Source: Methanobacteriota archaeon (GTDB taxonomy: Archaea; Thermoplasmatota; Thermoplasmata; Methanomassiliicoccales; UBA472). From it: a DNA stretch of 34,884 nucleotides. Below are positions 1 to 9,100 of this stretch, piece by piece. The stretch is taken from the NCBI GenBank assembly GCA_021372315.1, contig JAJFUT010000028.1, positions 1-34,884 of the forward strand. The letters run 5' to 3'. A model generated the notes under the pieces. That model did no database searches, was not told where the DNA came from, and saw only the letters and a program-made list of their open reading frames with translations. The first letter of the stretch is position 1. Every line of letters begins with the position of its first letter. The translations under genes and the position numbers were made by a program.

Positions 1-1
1 G

Positions 2-82
2 CAGCAGCCTGCACAGAGGCCGCAGCAGCAATACCAGCCCAGGCCGCAGAGCAACGATGACGACATCGACTTCGTGCGCTGA
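2..82 (+). CDS. C-terminal fragment of a Gln/Pro-rich protein with acidic tail
   Basis: The window opens inside a reading frame that runs to TGA at 80-82. The visible 26 residues are rich in Gln, Pro and Arg and end in an acidic stretch, NDDDIDFVR. A flexible Gln/Pro linker followed by an acidic tip resembles the tails of single-stranded DNA-binding proteins. The conserved domain lies outside the window, so that reading is only a guess. The gene converges on the PAPS-reductase-like gene. Confidence 0.5.
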   Translation, partial: QQPAQRPQQQYQPRPQSNDDDIDFVR

Positions 83-122
83 AGCGCGGGGGCACACGAG
101 TTGCGTCGGCCGCTTCTAAGGC

Positions 123-144
123 CAGCATACGTCAGAATATGCTG
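123..144. terminator. Hairpin between convergent genes
   Basis: Inverted repeat CAGCATA (123-129) / TATGCTG (138-144) with an 8-base loop. It lies between the two convergent stop codons at 82 and 147. No T-run follows on either strand, so a terminator role rests on position only. Confidence 0.35.
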
Positions 145-146
145 AC

Positions 147-2078
147 CTAGAAGTCAAAAGTGGTGTCGCCGAAGCTGATCGCTGGGCATGGTTCAATGCA
201 TCCGCCACAGTGGATGCATCTTCCTTCATCTATCGCGACCTTGTCCTGGATCATGACGAGTGCACCCTCTTTACATCTGGCGATGCACACTCCGCAACCG
301 ACGCATTCCTCGGCCTTAACCACGACTTTGCGCACGGTCTCAACCTTTTCCCTAATCCTTTCCTGTTCCTTTCCTCTGGCGATCACTGCGCCTTCCTGGA
401 AGACAGTTATGTTGCAGACGGTGCACCAGCCCTCTTCTTTGTTGATCTCGACCGGTCCGACCATGTTCAGGACGTTGGCGACCTTATCGATGTCGATGCC
501 TCTGCTGAACGCCCCCTCGATGCTGAACCCTATGACGCAAGGTGAGAAGCCCTCCTCCAATCTCATCGAGAGCTTCCTGTTCTCCTCAGATACCGTCAGC
601 GACCTCCTGGGCCTGAGGTCATCGGCCGAATAACCCTGCTTCACGAGGTCCTCTATGATCGATGGGGGCACTCTGCGCCATCTCCACAGCCCCAGGTCCA
701 CCCATTCCTTCGATATGCCTCTCTTCTCCGCGTAATCTCTCAAATATGCGTCCCAAGACCTCAACGGCCCTTCCTGCGCCATGACCATCTCCATCTCTGC
801 CAGGTCCGATGCGGGGCACAGGTAGCATCCTATTCTGTCGAGACCCCTCTCGTACCAGGGGTTATACGGGGCCTTTCTCATGAAGATGTATATCCATACA
901 TGGAGCGCGGTCCAGTCCTGGATCGGCGACGCGCCGATCTGTCCAGGGGTCCAGGGGTTCTTCCAGATGCGGGGCTTGTCCGCCCTTTGCTCCGATTCAT
1001 AGCGCCTCTGCCCTATGAACGACAGGACGCCGTTCGGGAAGTTGGTCATGATCGCCCTGACCGTCGGTCCGAGCTTGTTCGTCTTGCAGCACCAGCGATA
1101 GTCTCTGCCCGGAGGCCCGAAGAACTCGACGTTGCCCTTGAAGGCGTTCTCCGGCGCCTTCTCCTCGATCACGTCCAGTTCGTACCTCTCCTTCATCATG
1201 TTGACGTAATCGACCGTCTCAGGGAACTCCAGGCCCGTGTTCAGGAACAGAGCGGGGAGCTTGAACCCTGCATCTATCGATAGGAGAAGGCATGCAAGGC
1301 TGTCCTTTCCACCCGAGAACGAGACGATCGCGGGGATGTTGTTCTTCGCCTTGACCTCCTTTATGAACCTCACCGACTCGGAGATCCTTCTTTCCATGAC
1401 CGGTGCGTTGGCCGCTATGACCATGTCCCAGTCCTGTCCCGAAGGGATCGGTACCTCTTCCTTCTGCTCCGCAGCCCAACGGGTCTTGACGGCCACGCCC
1501 TTGCCCCTTAGGCGCATCTCCTCGGCCGGCATCTTAGCGGTCCCGGTGCTTATAGCCCTCAAGCTCTTGTCCAGGACGATTACCTCGTCACCCTTCTTGA
1601 TGCCGTCGTAGGCATCGACCACACCGGGGGCCATAAGGTTGTTGCTGTTGAGCAGTGGCTTGATGGCACCGTCATCGGCGACGATCGTCCCCTCCCTCAT
1701 GGCACCCTGCAACTTCCTAGCAGCGGACATTCTTGTGATGAAGGTCCAGCCCCCTCCCATATCGTAGCGGAGGGTGCCGTGCACCTCCCCGTCAAGGATG
1801 ACCTCGTCCATCCTGTCAAGTCCGGGGACCTTGCTCAATATGACGATCTTGCCGTCCGGTACAACAAGTGACCCGGAGCCTTGGCCGAACTGGCAGTCGA
1901 TGGTCTTTCTTATGAAATCGATATCGTGCTTGAACGCAGGTCTAGCATCGCCAGGAGGGGTCATCTCGACCTGTTTCGTCCCCTTTCCGCAGACGCCACA
2001 GGTCTCCGCCTCTAGAACTGGAAGATTGCATGACATGCACCAGCGGAGGTGCATCTTTCCTAGCCTGACGATACCCAT
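147..2078 (-). CDS. PAPS-reductase-family PP-loop protein fused to zinc ribbon, PUA domain and 2x[4Fe-4S] ferredoxin
   Basis: About 643 residues. Domains in order: an N-terminal zinc ribbon with Cys pairs at 14/17 and 27/30; a PUA-like RNA-binding domain at about 131-203; a PAPS-reductase/PP-loop domain with SGGKDS at 255-260, followed by a WCCKTNK cysteine motif; and a C-terminal ferredoxin domain with two clusters (CVGCGVC, CIHCGGC). The archaeal family is usually labelled PAPS reductase. The PUA domain and zinc ribbon point instead to sulfur chemistry on RNA, with the ferredoxin supplying electrons; that is inference. An in-frame GTG at 2126 would add 16 residues, but a TATA-like GTTTAATA lies 24-31 bases ahead of the ATG at 2078, inside that extension. 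ATG 2078 is therefore preferred and probably leaderless. No sulfate-activation genes are nearby. Confidence 0.85.
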   Translation of the reverse strand: MGIVRLGKMHLRWCMSCNLPVLEAETCGVCGKGTKQVEMTPPGDARPAFKHDIDFIRKTIDCQFGQGSGSLVVPDGKIVILSKVPGLDRMDEVILDGEVHGTLRYDMGGGWTFITRMSAARKLQGAMREGTIVADDGAIKPLLNSNNLMAPGVVDAYDGIKKGDEVIVLDKSLRAISTGTAKMPAEEMRLRGKGVAVKTRWAAEQKEEVPIPSGQDWDMVIAANAPVMERRISESVRFIKEVKAKNNIPAIVSFSGGKDSLACLLLSIDAGFKLPALFLNTGLEFPETVDYVNMMKERYELDVIEEKAPENAFKGNVEFFGPPGRDYRWCCKTNKLGPTVRAIMTNFPNGVLSFIGQRRYESEQRADKPRIWKNPWTPGQIGASPIQDWTALHVWIYIFMRKAPYNPWYERGLDRIGCYLCPASDLAEMEMVMAQEGPLRSWDAYLRDYAEKRGISKEWVDLGLWRWRRVPPSIIEDLVKQGYSADDLRPRRSLTVSEENRKLSMRLEEGFSPCVIGFSIEGAFSRGIDIDKVANVLNMVGPVEINKEEGWCTVCNITVFQEGAVIARGKEQERIREKVETVRKVVVKAEECVGCGVCIARCKEGALVMIQDKVAIDEGRCIHCGGCIEPCPAISFGDTTFDF

Positions 2079-2101
2079 GCCCGAGCGACTAAGTAAAGGA
2101 G

Positions 2102-2109
2102 TATTAAAC
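2102..2109 (-). promoter_or_regulatory. TATA-like box for the PAPS-reductase-like gene
   Basis: On the minus strand the sequence reads GTTTAATA, 24-31 bases upstream of ATG 2078, the spacing expected for a leaderless archaeal transcript. It overlaps the alternative GTG-initiated extension and so helps decide the start. Confidence 0.45.
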
Positions 2110-2180
2110 GATTGCTCCCCTTTCACAGTGACGGTTTTTCATGAATATTCCGGAAAAGTGGAGTGCATCTTTATGCATCC

Positions 2181-2190
2181 CATATATACC
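2181..2190 (+). promoter_or_regulatory. TATA box for aminotransferase gene
   Basis: CATATATACC lies 27-36 bases upstream of ATG 2217. AAGGCGG sits just before the start, so the transcript may have a very short leader or none. Confidence 0.55.
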
Positions 2191-2216
2191 TGAAAAAACA
2201 TTCAAGGCGGATTTAA

Positions 2217-3407
2217 ATGAAAGCCACGAAGCGCACGATGGGCATAAATTACGCCATACGCGATGTGCTTCTACCAGCCAGGGAACTGGAGAAGAAAGGC
2301 GTAGACGTAATTAAATTGCACATTGGGGACCCTAATAAGTATGACTTCAAGACCCCTAAACATGTCCGTGACGCACTCTGCAAGGCAGTCGAGAAATGCG
2401 ACAACGGCTATGAGGAGTCGGAGGGCAACTTCGAGCTTCGTGCAGCGATCGTGGACAGGGAGAGGAAGAAGAACAAGGTCGACATAGGCATCGAGGACGT
2501 CATCGTCACGAACGGTGTCACGGAATCCATCCAGATGATCACTGCGGCGGCCATCGAGCCTGGCGACCAGATCCTCGCTCCCGGTCCCTCTTATCCTTCA
2601 TACATGGAGTTCGCCAGGTTCTTTGGCGGAGAACCGATCACATATCGCACGATAGAAGAGGAGAACTGGCAGCCTGATATCGATGATCTCAGGAAGAAGA
2701 TCACGCCCCGAACGAAGTACATGGTCGTCATCAATCCGAACAATCCGACCGGGGCTCTCTACAGCGACAAGGTCCTGAAACAGATGACCGATCTCGCTGG
2801 CGAGTATGACCTTTTCATGATATCCGACGAAATATACGACCTCATGACGTTCGAAGGCGAGCATCACTCGCCCGCGACGCTGGCCAAGGACATCCCTATG
2901 ATCCTGTGCAACGGGTTCTCCAAGATCGACCTGTTGCCCGGATGGAGGCTGGGATATTCCGTCTTCAGGGACCATAACGGGGAACTGGCGGAGATCAAGG
3001 ACGGCATACAAAGGCAGCTCAGGCTGAGGCTTTCGGCCAACGCCCCTTGTCAGATGGCCGTGATCGAGGCGTTGAAACACCCCAAGGACCACCTGGGCCA
3101 GATGCTGACGAAGCTGAAGGACCGCAGGGACTTTGCCTGCAAGAGGATCAACGAGATACCCGGGCTCAGCGTGCAGAAGCCCCAGGCCGCGTTCTACATG
3201 TTCCCCAAATGGGAAGGTAAGAGATGGAAGACCGATATGGAGTTCGTCCTCGATATCCTTCAGAACGCGCACGTTCTCGTGGTACCAGGAGACGGGTTCT
3301 GCCCCAATTACGGCAAGGGGCACTTCAGGGCCGTGTACCTGCCTGACAAGGAGATTCTCGGCAGGGCGTTCGATCAGATCGAAGCCCACATGAAGAAGGC
3401 CGTTTAA
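2217..3407 (+). CDS. Class I/II PLP aminotransferase (alanine/aspartate aminotransferase-like)
   Basis: 396 residues, normal length for a fold-type I aminotransferase. NPNNPTG at about 173-179 and the SDEIYD aspartate at about 204 contact PLP. The Schiff-base lysine is K236 in NGFSKIDLLPGWRLGY, and an Arg near 373 (HFRAVYLPD) should hold the substrate carboxylate. The enzyme moves amino groups between amino acids and 2-oxoacids in the cytoplasm. Overall it looks like the archaeal/AlaA-type alanine aminotransferase, but alanine versus aspartate or aromatic specificity cannot be settled by eye. It is monocistronic, with its own TATA box and a hairpin downstream. Confidence 0.88.
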   Translation: MKATKRTMGINYAIRDVLLPARELEKKGVDVIKLHIGDPNKYDFKTPKHVRDALCKAVEKCDNGYEESEGNFELRAAIVDRERKKNKVDIGIEDVIVTNGVTESIQMITAAAIEPGDQILAPGPSYPSYMEFARFFGGEPITYRTIEEENWQPDIDDLRKKITPRTKYMVVINPNNPTGALYSDKVLKQMTDLAGEYDLFMISDEIYDLMTFEGEHHSPATLAKDIPMILCNGFSKIDLLPGWRLGYSVFRDHNGELAEIKDGIQRQLRLRLSANAPCQMAVIEALKHPKDHLGQMLTKLKDRRDFACKRINEIPGLSVQKPQAAFYMFPKWEGKRWKTDMEFVLDILQNAHVLVVPGDGFCPNYGKGHFRAVYLPDKEILGRAFDQIEAHMKKAV

Positions 3408-3418
3408 ACTCGATTTAA

Positions 3419-3456
3419 ATGGAGGGGCCGGTCGGAACGGCCTCCCATCATTCCTT
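3419..3456 (+). terminator. Hairpin plus T-rich tract after aminotransferase gene
   Basis: GGCCG (3426-3430) pairs with CGGCC (3438-3442) around a 7-base loop. Flanking ATGGAGG / CCTCCCAT can extend the stem imperfectly. A pyrimidine-rich tract (TTCCTTTTCTTC) follows. The hairpin begins 11 bases past the stop. Confidence 0.55.
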
Positions 3457-3574
3457 TTCTTCGATCATCGTGTTTCCGAGCCAACGACCTGCGGACCTAT
3501 GCCCGCCTCGTTCAGACCATTCGGATCTGGAATCGATACTTAACACTAATATCAATTCGATGATATTCGGTCAA

Positions 3575-3586
3575 ATATATATATAA
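3575..3586 (+). promoter_or_regulatory. TATA box of the sensory operon
   Basis: A run ATATATATATAA lies 27-38 bases upstream of ATG 3613, following about 170 bases without a gene. No clear Shine-Dalgarno precedes the ATG, which fits a leaderless transcript. Confidence 0.6.
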
Positions 3587-3612
3587 CAAACAGCGGCCAT
3601 TTATTCAATGAT

Positions 3613-5550
3613 ATGAGCATCCGATGGGTCGTCATTTTGCAGTATCTATTGGTCATATTACTGGTAACGATACTCATCGGTGGCGTCCTCCCAACTACCT
3701 TGCGGGAGGGCCAGATAAATAAGATCGAGGACAATTCCGAGGAGAACATCAGGCATGTGAACCTCGCCATGACCAGTTTCGTCACGGGGGCCATGGATGA
3801 CGTATATGGCCTAACATTGAACGATGAGGTCCGGGTCAGGGACGACCTCAACTTCACCAATTTCTTAAACGCCTCTGAGGACACGTTCGTGTACAACTAC
3901 ACCGAACAGGAACTGAAGATTATCAGCATCCTGAGAGGTTACCAGACATCGCATGAATACGTGAACTCGGTCTACATGGGCAGGGAGAACGGTGCTTTCG
4001 TCCGTTCATATCCAAGAACACTGCCCACACAATACGACCCCAGGCAACGTCCCTGGTACGAGTTGGCCTTGGAGCACCCGGGCGAGGTGGTGATCACGGA
4101 CCCGTACCGTTCAGTTACGAACAACGACGTGAACATCGGGATCGTCACGGCGCTCCTTGATGAAAATGGAACGGTATACGGTGTCGTGGGGGCGGACATA
4201 ACCCTCGTCAGCCTGACCGATTATATATCATCCGTCGGCGAAGTGAGCGGCGACGAGATGATACTTGTCGACAATCACGGGATCGTACTCGCCACGAGGG
4301 ACCCGACCATCTTGAACGAAAATGTCAGCAAATTGCTCGGAGGAGAGACATCGGACTTCATCAACACGAGTGATGGGACCATCGAGACAGACGATTCGTA
4401 CATGGTATACTACACCTCCCCCGAACTTGGATGGAAGATAGGCACGTTCATTCCATTCGAGACGGTCGACCGAGAGATCAACTCGGCGATACTGGACATC
4501 TTGCTCATCGTCGTCTTCGCTCTCGTCCTTCTCAGCGCGATCACCCTCGCCTCGCTGAATTTCTCTGTGATGAGACCTCTATCCCATCTCACGAACGTCA
4601 GCCGCAAGATATCTGAGACCGGGGACCTGGAACACGTGGTCGAGATCAAGGACCCTAAGAGCACCGGCGAGATCGAGGACCTAAGCAAATCCTTCAAATC
4701 AATGGTCGGGACCATACGAGCGGAGAAGGGAGCGAGGGAGCAGGCTATCAAGGAGCTCGAATCATACCGCGACCATCTCGAGGAGCTGGTGTCGGCCAGA
4801 ACGAGCGAGCTGGAGATAGCGAAGGAGGCGGCCGAGGCGGCGGATCGGATCAAGTCAGCCTTCCTGGCCACGATGTCCCATGAGCTCCGCACACCCCTCA
4901 ATTCCATAATCGGTTTCTCAAGCATATTGCTACAGGATATGGCCGGTCCGCTCAACGATGAGCAGAGGAAGCAGCTGGGAATGGTCGCCGACAGCTCGGA
5001 ACATCTGCTAGCCCTCATCAACGACGTGCTCGACATCTCAAAGATCGAGGCAGGCCAGATGAACTTGTCGAAATCACCGTTCGATCTTCCGACATCGATC
5101 AACAAGGTCGTCGGGATCGCCAGGCCCATCGCCAAAAAGAAGAACCTTGACATCGAGGTCGATATCGCCCCCGGGATCGGAACGTACTATAACGATTCAC
5201 GACGCCTGGAGCAGGTCATCCTGAACCTCTTGTCGAACGCTATAAAGTTCACGGACAAAGGCCTCGTCCGGATCGTATGTAGGCAAGATGCTAAGGACCT
5301 CACGATCAAGATCATCGACACTGGGATCGGGATAAAGCAATCCGATATCGAACATCTTTTCAAGCCTTTCAGTCAGTTGGACAGCGGCCTTACCCGTCAA
5401 TATGAAGGTACCGGGCTCGGACTCTCGATCTGCATGAAACTGGTCGTCCTGATGGGAGGTTCGATAGATGTGGAGAGCGAGCTTGGCAAGGGCAGCACAT
5501 TCATCGTCAGGATACCCGTCTCCGTGGACGAGGACCAAGTAACACGATGA
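3613..5550 (+). CDS. Membrane sensor histidine kinase (dCACHE-HAMP-HisKA-HATPase)
   Basis: 645 residues. TM helix 1 is at about 5-27. The extracytoplasmic region at about 30-285 carries the dCACHE-type YDPRQRPWYELA signature near 141-152. TM2 is at about 292-315, then HAMP (about 315-368) and a coiled coil (about 370-412). The HisKA motif SHELRTPLN has phospho-acceptor H423. The ATPase domain shows an N-box (LLSNAIKF, about 539-546), G1 box DTGIGI (569-574) and G2 box GTGLGLSI (599-606). All catalytic elements are present, so it should autophosphorylate in response to a small external ligand; the ligand is unknown. It is the first gene of a four-gene operon with 19 bases to the next gene, and the only complete kinase in it. 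Confidence 0.93.
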   Translation: MSIRWVVILQYLLVILLVTILIGGVLPTTLREGQINKIEDNSEENIRHVNLAMTSFVTGAMDDVYGLTLNDEVRVRDDLNFTNFLNASEDTFVYNYTEQELKIISILRGYQTSHEYVNSVYMGRENGAFVRSYPRTLPTQYDPRQRPWYELALEHPGEVVITDPYRSVTNNDVNIGIVTALLDENGTVYGVVGADITLVSLTDYISSVGEVSGDEMILVDNHGIVLATRDPTILNENVSKLLGGETSDFINTSDGTIETDDSYMVYYTSPELGWKIGTFIPFETVDREINSAILDILLIVVFALVLLSAITLASLNFSVMRPLSHLTNVSRKISETGDLEHVVEIKDPKSTGEIEDLSKSFKSMVGTIRAEKGAREQAIKELESYRDHLEELVSARTSELEIAKEAAEAADRIKSAFLATMSHELRTPLNSIIGFSSILLQDMAGPLNDEQRKQLGMVADSSEHLLALINDVLDISKIEAGQMNLSKSPFDLPTSINKVVGIARPIAKKKNLDIEVDIAPGIGTYYNDSRRLEQVILNLLSNAIKFTDKGLVRIVCRQDAKDLTIKIIDTGIGIKQSDIEHLFKPFSQLDSGLTRQYEGTGLGLSICMKLVVLMGGSIDVESELGKGSTFIVRIPVSVDEDQVTR

Positions 5551-5569
5551 TCAGAAGAACGATTGAGGG

Positions 5570-5983
5570 ATGAACATGGACGAAAGTGGAGGAAAAAGAT
5601 CGGTGACGGTCCTCTATATCGAAGATAATGAACAGAATTTCTATCTCGTTGACTTCATTCTCGCATCTAAAGGATTCAAGGTCGTCAGGGCACATGATGG
5701 GATTGAAGGGTTGAACCTTGTGTCGGATGTCAGACCCGATCTGATCCTTCTGGACATCCAGCTTCCTGGAATGGACGGTTACGCCGTAGCGCGCGAGCTG
5801 AGGAAGAAGGTCGAGCTCGAGAAAATCCCGATCATTGCATTGACATCCTATGCCATGGAAGAAGATCGGGAGAAGGCCATGTCCGCGGGGTGTACGGACC
5901 ACATTGAAAAACCGATAAACCCAAAGATGTTCTTCGAGAGGATCAACAAACACATAATCATGCTAAACGAAGGAGGGCATTGA
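5570..5983 (+). CDS. Single-domain CheY-like response regulator
   Basis: 137 residues, essentially one receiver domain. The acidic pair is E18/D19 in YIEDN, the phospho-acceptor is D62 in LLDIQLPGMDG, the switch Thr is T92 and the conserved Lys K114 in EKP. There is no output domain. Position directly after the kinase makes it the probable first phosphate acceptor. Its stop TGA (5981-5983) lies 2 bases before the next ATG, and an AGGAGGG (5971-5977) for that gene is inside its 3' end. ATG 5576 is an alternative start. Confidence 0.9.
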   Translation: MNMDESGGKRSVTVLYIEDNEQNFYLVDFILASKGFKVVRAHDGIEGLNLVSDVRPDLILLDIQLPGMDGYAVARELRKKVELEKIPIIALTSYAMEEDREKAMSAGCTDHIEKPINPKMFFERINKHIIMLNEGGH

Positions 5984-5985
5984 AG

Positions 5986-7143
5986 ATGACCAAGGTCCTC
6001 GTCGTGGATGATAATCCACAGAACATATACCTGCTCGAGACGATACTGAAATCCAAAGGGTTCGATGTCGCATCGGCAACGAACGGGGCAGAGGCGTTGG
6101 ACTCAGCGAGGATCGACCCTCCTGATCTCATCATCTCAGACATACTCATGCCGGTGATGGACGGATTCAAGCTGTGTCGCCAATGGAAAATCGATGGCAA
6201 GCTCAAACACATACCGTTCATATTCTACACGGCGGAATACACCGATCCAAAGGCAGAGAAGTTCGCCTCGGACCTCGGCGCCGAGAGGTTCGTGATCAAG
6301 CCACAGAAGCCGGACGAGCTGATCCGGATCATCCGCGAGGTGCTGGACGAGTCTATGAAGAATAGAGCGGGTCCTTCGGATGAACGATCCGAGTCAGATG
6401 TCGAGGTCCTGCAGGTCTACAACGACGTGCTCTTCCGCAAGCTGGAGAACAAGGTGAAAGAGCTCGAGGCGGATATCTCCGAACGTAAAAAGACCGAACG
6501 GGCGTTGCGAGAGAGCGAGGAGCGGTTCAGAAAGGTGTTCGAGAGCGGGACCGTCGGCATAGCGCTTTACAGCCCAGAGATCAGGATTTTGCAGATAAAT
6601 GAAGGGTTCTGTAAGATGCTGGGATACGTGGAGGGGGAGCTGGTCGGCAAGAACATGATCGATTTCACGCATGAGGATTACAAGGACCTGACGGCGCGGT
6701 CCATCGAACGGTTGAGGGCTGGAGAGCGATTCTCTGATTCGGTCGAAAAACAGTATATCAGGAAGGATGGTTCGATCCTTTGGGCGATGATCAAGATATC
6801 GACGATCCTCGATGCGGACGGCAGAATAATCTTCTTCATCGTCTTCGCAAACGACATAACGGAGCAGAAGAAATTGGAAGAAGCAAGGAAGAAGGCGTTG
6901 CGCCAGATCGAAAGCAACCTCGAGCAGCTCGCCACGCTGAACGATGAGATCCGAAATCCCTTAGCGATAATCGTCGCCAGGCTGTCGCTGGAGGATAGGA
7001 ATAGGTCCACAGAGCAGATGATCCGAGCCGTGCAGGCGATCGACAGCATCGTGAATCGGTTGGACCAGGGATGGGCGGAGTCCGCTAAGGTCCGCGAGTT
7101 CTTAGAGAGGAACAATCAGATATCAGGGAGGGAGATAACTTGA
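5986..7143 (+). CDS. REC-PAS protein with HisKA-like dimerisation segment lacking the phospho-His and an ATPase domain
   Basis: 385 residues. The receiver domain (about 1-118) has D8/D9, phospho-acceptor D52 in SDILMPVMDG, and a KP motif. A helical linker (about 140-180) leads to a PAS/PAC domain (about 175-295, with ENITEQKK-type end DITEQKKLEE). The last 85 residues look like a HisKA helix pair, but the H-box reads NDEIRNPL at 319-326. The residue aligned with the phospho-His of SHELRNPL is D320, and no ATPase domain follows. It probably senses a small molecule or redox state through PAS and scaffolds the operon's relay rather than acting as a kinase. ATG 5986 is preferred because AGGAGGG is 8 bases ahead; a TTG at 5980 is too close to that site. 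Confidence 0.85.
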   Translation: MTKVLVVDDNPQNIYLLETILKSKGFDVASATNGAEALDSARIDPPDLIISDILMPVMDGFKLCRQWKIDGKLKHIPFIFYTAEYTDPKAEKFASDLGAERFVIKPQKPDELIRIIREVLDESMKNRAGPSDERSESDVEVLQVYNDVLFRKLENKVKELEADISERKKTERALRESEERFRKVFESGTVGIALYSPEIRILQINEGFCKMLGYVEGELVGKNMIDFTHEDYKDLTARSIERLRAGERFSDSVEKQYIRKDGSILWAMIKISTILDADGRIIFFIVFANDITEQKKLEEARKKALRQIESNLEQLATLNDEIRNPLAIIVARLSLEDRNRSTEQMIRAVQAIDSIVNRLDQGWAESAKVREFLERNNQISGREIT

Positions 7144-7730
7144 GCAAAGTGCTATGCGTCGATGACAATGTCGATCTGGTAGAGGTGCTGACCGAGATGC
7201 TTACCTCGCTGATGTTCGAGCCTTACACCGTGCTAGGGGGCAAGGAGTGCATCGATCTATTGAATGGCGGCTCCTTCAAGCCTGACATAATCCTACTCGA
7301 CATCATGATGTCGCCTATGGATGGCTGGACGACGCTGAGGAACATCAGGGGCGATCCTAGATATGACAAGATCCCGGTCATGATGCTGACGGGAAAATAC
7401 CCGACGATGGCCGAGGTCAACGAATATGTAACTCTTTTCGAAGGCTACCTCATGAAACCCTTCGCCCTTGGATTCCTATCGTCCGAGATCAATAAGGTAT
7501 TGTCCAACGTGAAGAAGAGGGAAGAGATCATCGATGACGCAAGGTCAAAGGGCGCGGATGAGCTGATGTTGTCCGATTACCGAAAGCTCTCATCGACAGG
7601 GTGCCTCCTTAGCCAGTTCGAGACGATCATAACCGATGGAACGTTCACTAAGGAGCATTTCGTCGAGCTGGACGAACGTTTTGAGAACATCGTGAAAGAG
7701 CTCAAGGAAATAAAATCGATACCAGAATAA
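7140..7730 (+). CDS. Response regulator with helical C-terminal extension
   Basis: 196 residues. The receiver domain is at about 1-120 with D8/D9, phospho-acceptor D54 in LLDIMMSPMDG, T84 and K106 (LMKPF). The remaining 75 residues are charged and predicted helical, without a recognisable DNA-binding or enzymatic motif. The start is TTG 7140, overlapping the previous stop (TTGA) and preceded by AGGGAGGGAG (7125-7134), so it is translationally coupled. It is the last gene of the sensory operon and is followed by a strong terminator hairpin. The tail could bind a partner protein; its role is unknown. Confidence 0.87.
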   Translation: MSKVLCVDDNVDLVEVLTEMLTSLMFEPYTVLGGKECIDLLNGGSFKPDIILLDIMMSPMDGWTTLRNIRGDPRYDKIPVMMLTGKYPTMAEVNEYVTLFEGYLMKPFALGFLSSEINKVLSNVKKREEIIDDARSKGADELMLSDYRKLSSTGCLLSQFETIITDGTFTKEHFVELDERFENIVKELKEIKSIPE

Positions 7731-7741
7731 ATGGTAAGAAC

Positions 7742-7766
7742 GGGCATCGAAGGATGCCCTTTGTTT
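7742..7766 (+). terminator. Terminator of the sensory operon
   Basis: Perfect stem GGGCATC (7742-7748) / GATGCCC (7753-7759) with loop GAAG, followed by TTTGTTT (7760-7766). It starts 12 bases after the last stop codon of the operon and ends two bases before the convergent ribH stop. Confidence 0.75.
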
Positions 7767-7768
7767 CA

Positions 7769-8182
7769 TCACTGCGCGAGCTTCTTTAGCATCTTGACGA
7801 CGCTCTCGACCGCATCGCGGCCTTTGTCGATGCGGTCCTCGGCCTGAAGCCTGGTCATTCCAGGTCCGGTGATGCCTAACGAAACGGGCTTGTTGTATTC
7901 GACAGACAGGTCGGTGATCTTTCTCGCCGCGTTCGTGATGACGATATCGTCGTGCTCTGTCTCACCCTCGATGACGCATCCCAGTGTGACGACGCCGTCT
8001 ATGGACTTGTCCATGCACATCCTCTTCACCGCTAGGGGCATGTCGAAGACTCCTGGCACGGTAATGGTCTTCGAGATGTTGACCTCGAGGAACTCCGCAT
8101 GAGCCTTCGCCCTTTCCAGCATCATCGATGTTATGTCGAAGTTGAACTCTGACACTACTATCCCAATGTTGTATTTCTTCAT
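7769..8182 (-). CDS. ribH: 6,7-dimethyl-8-ribityllumazine synthase
   Basis: 137 residues, standard for the archaeal enzyme. It condenses 5-amino-6-ribitylaminouracil with 3,4-dihydroxybutanone 4-phosphate. Visible family features are the N-terminal IVVSEFN segment, VPGVFDMPLA at about 42-51, and GCVIEGETEHDD at about 68-79, where the family's catalytic His and phosphate-binding residues lie. It is the last gene of the riboflavin operon. ATG 8182 follows the ribC stop by 4 bases with a GGAG/GAGG Shine-Dalgarno. Confidence 0.95.
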   Translation of the reverse strand: MKKYNIGIVVSEFNFDITSMMLERAKAHAEFLEVNISKTITVPGVFDMPLAVKRMCMDKSIDGVVTLGCVIEGETEHDDIVITNAARKITDLSVEYNKPVSLGITGPGMTRLQAEDRIDKGRDAVESVVKMLKKLAQ

Positions 8183-8186
8183 ATCC

Positions 8187-9096
<910 letters not shown>

Positions 9097-9100
<4 letters not shown>

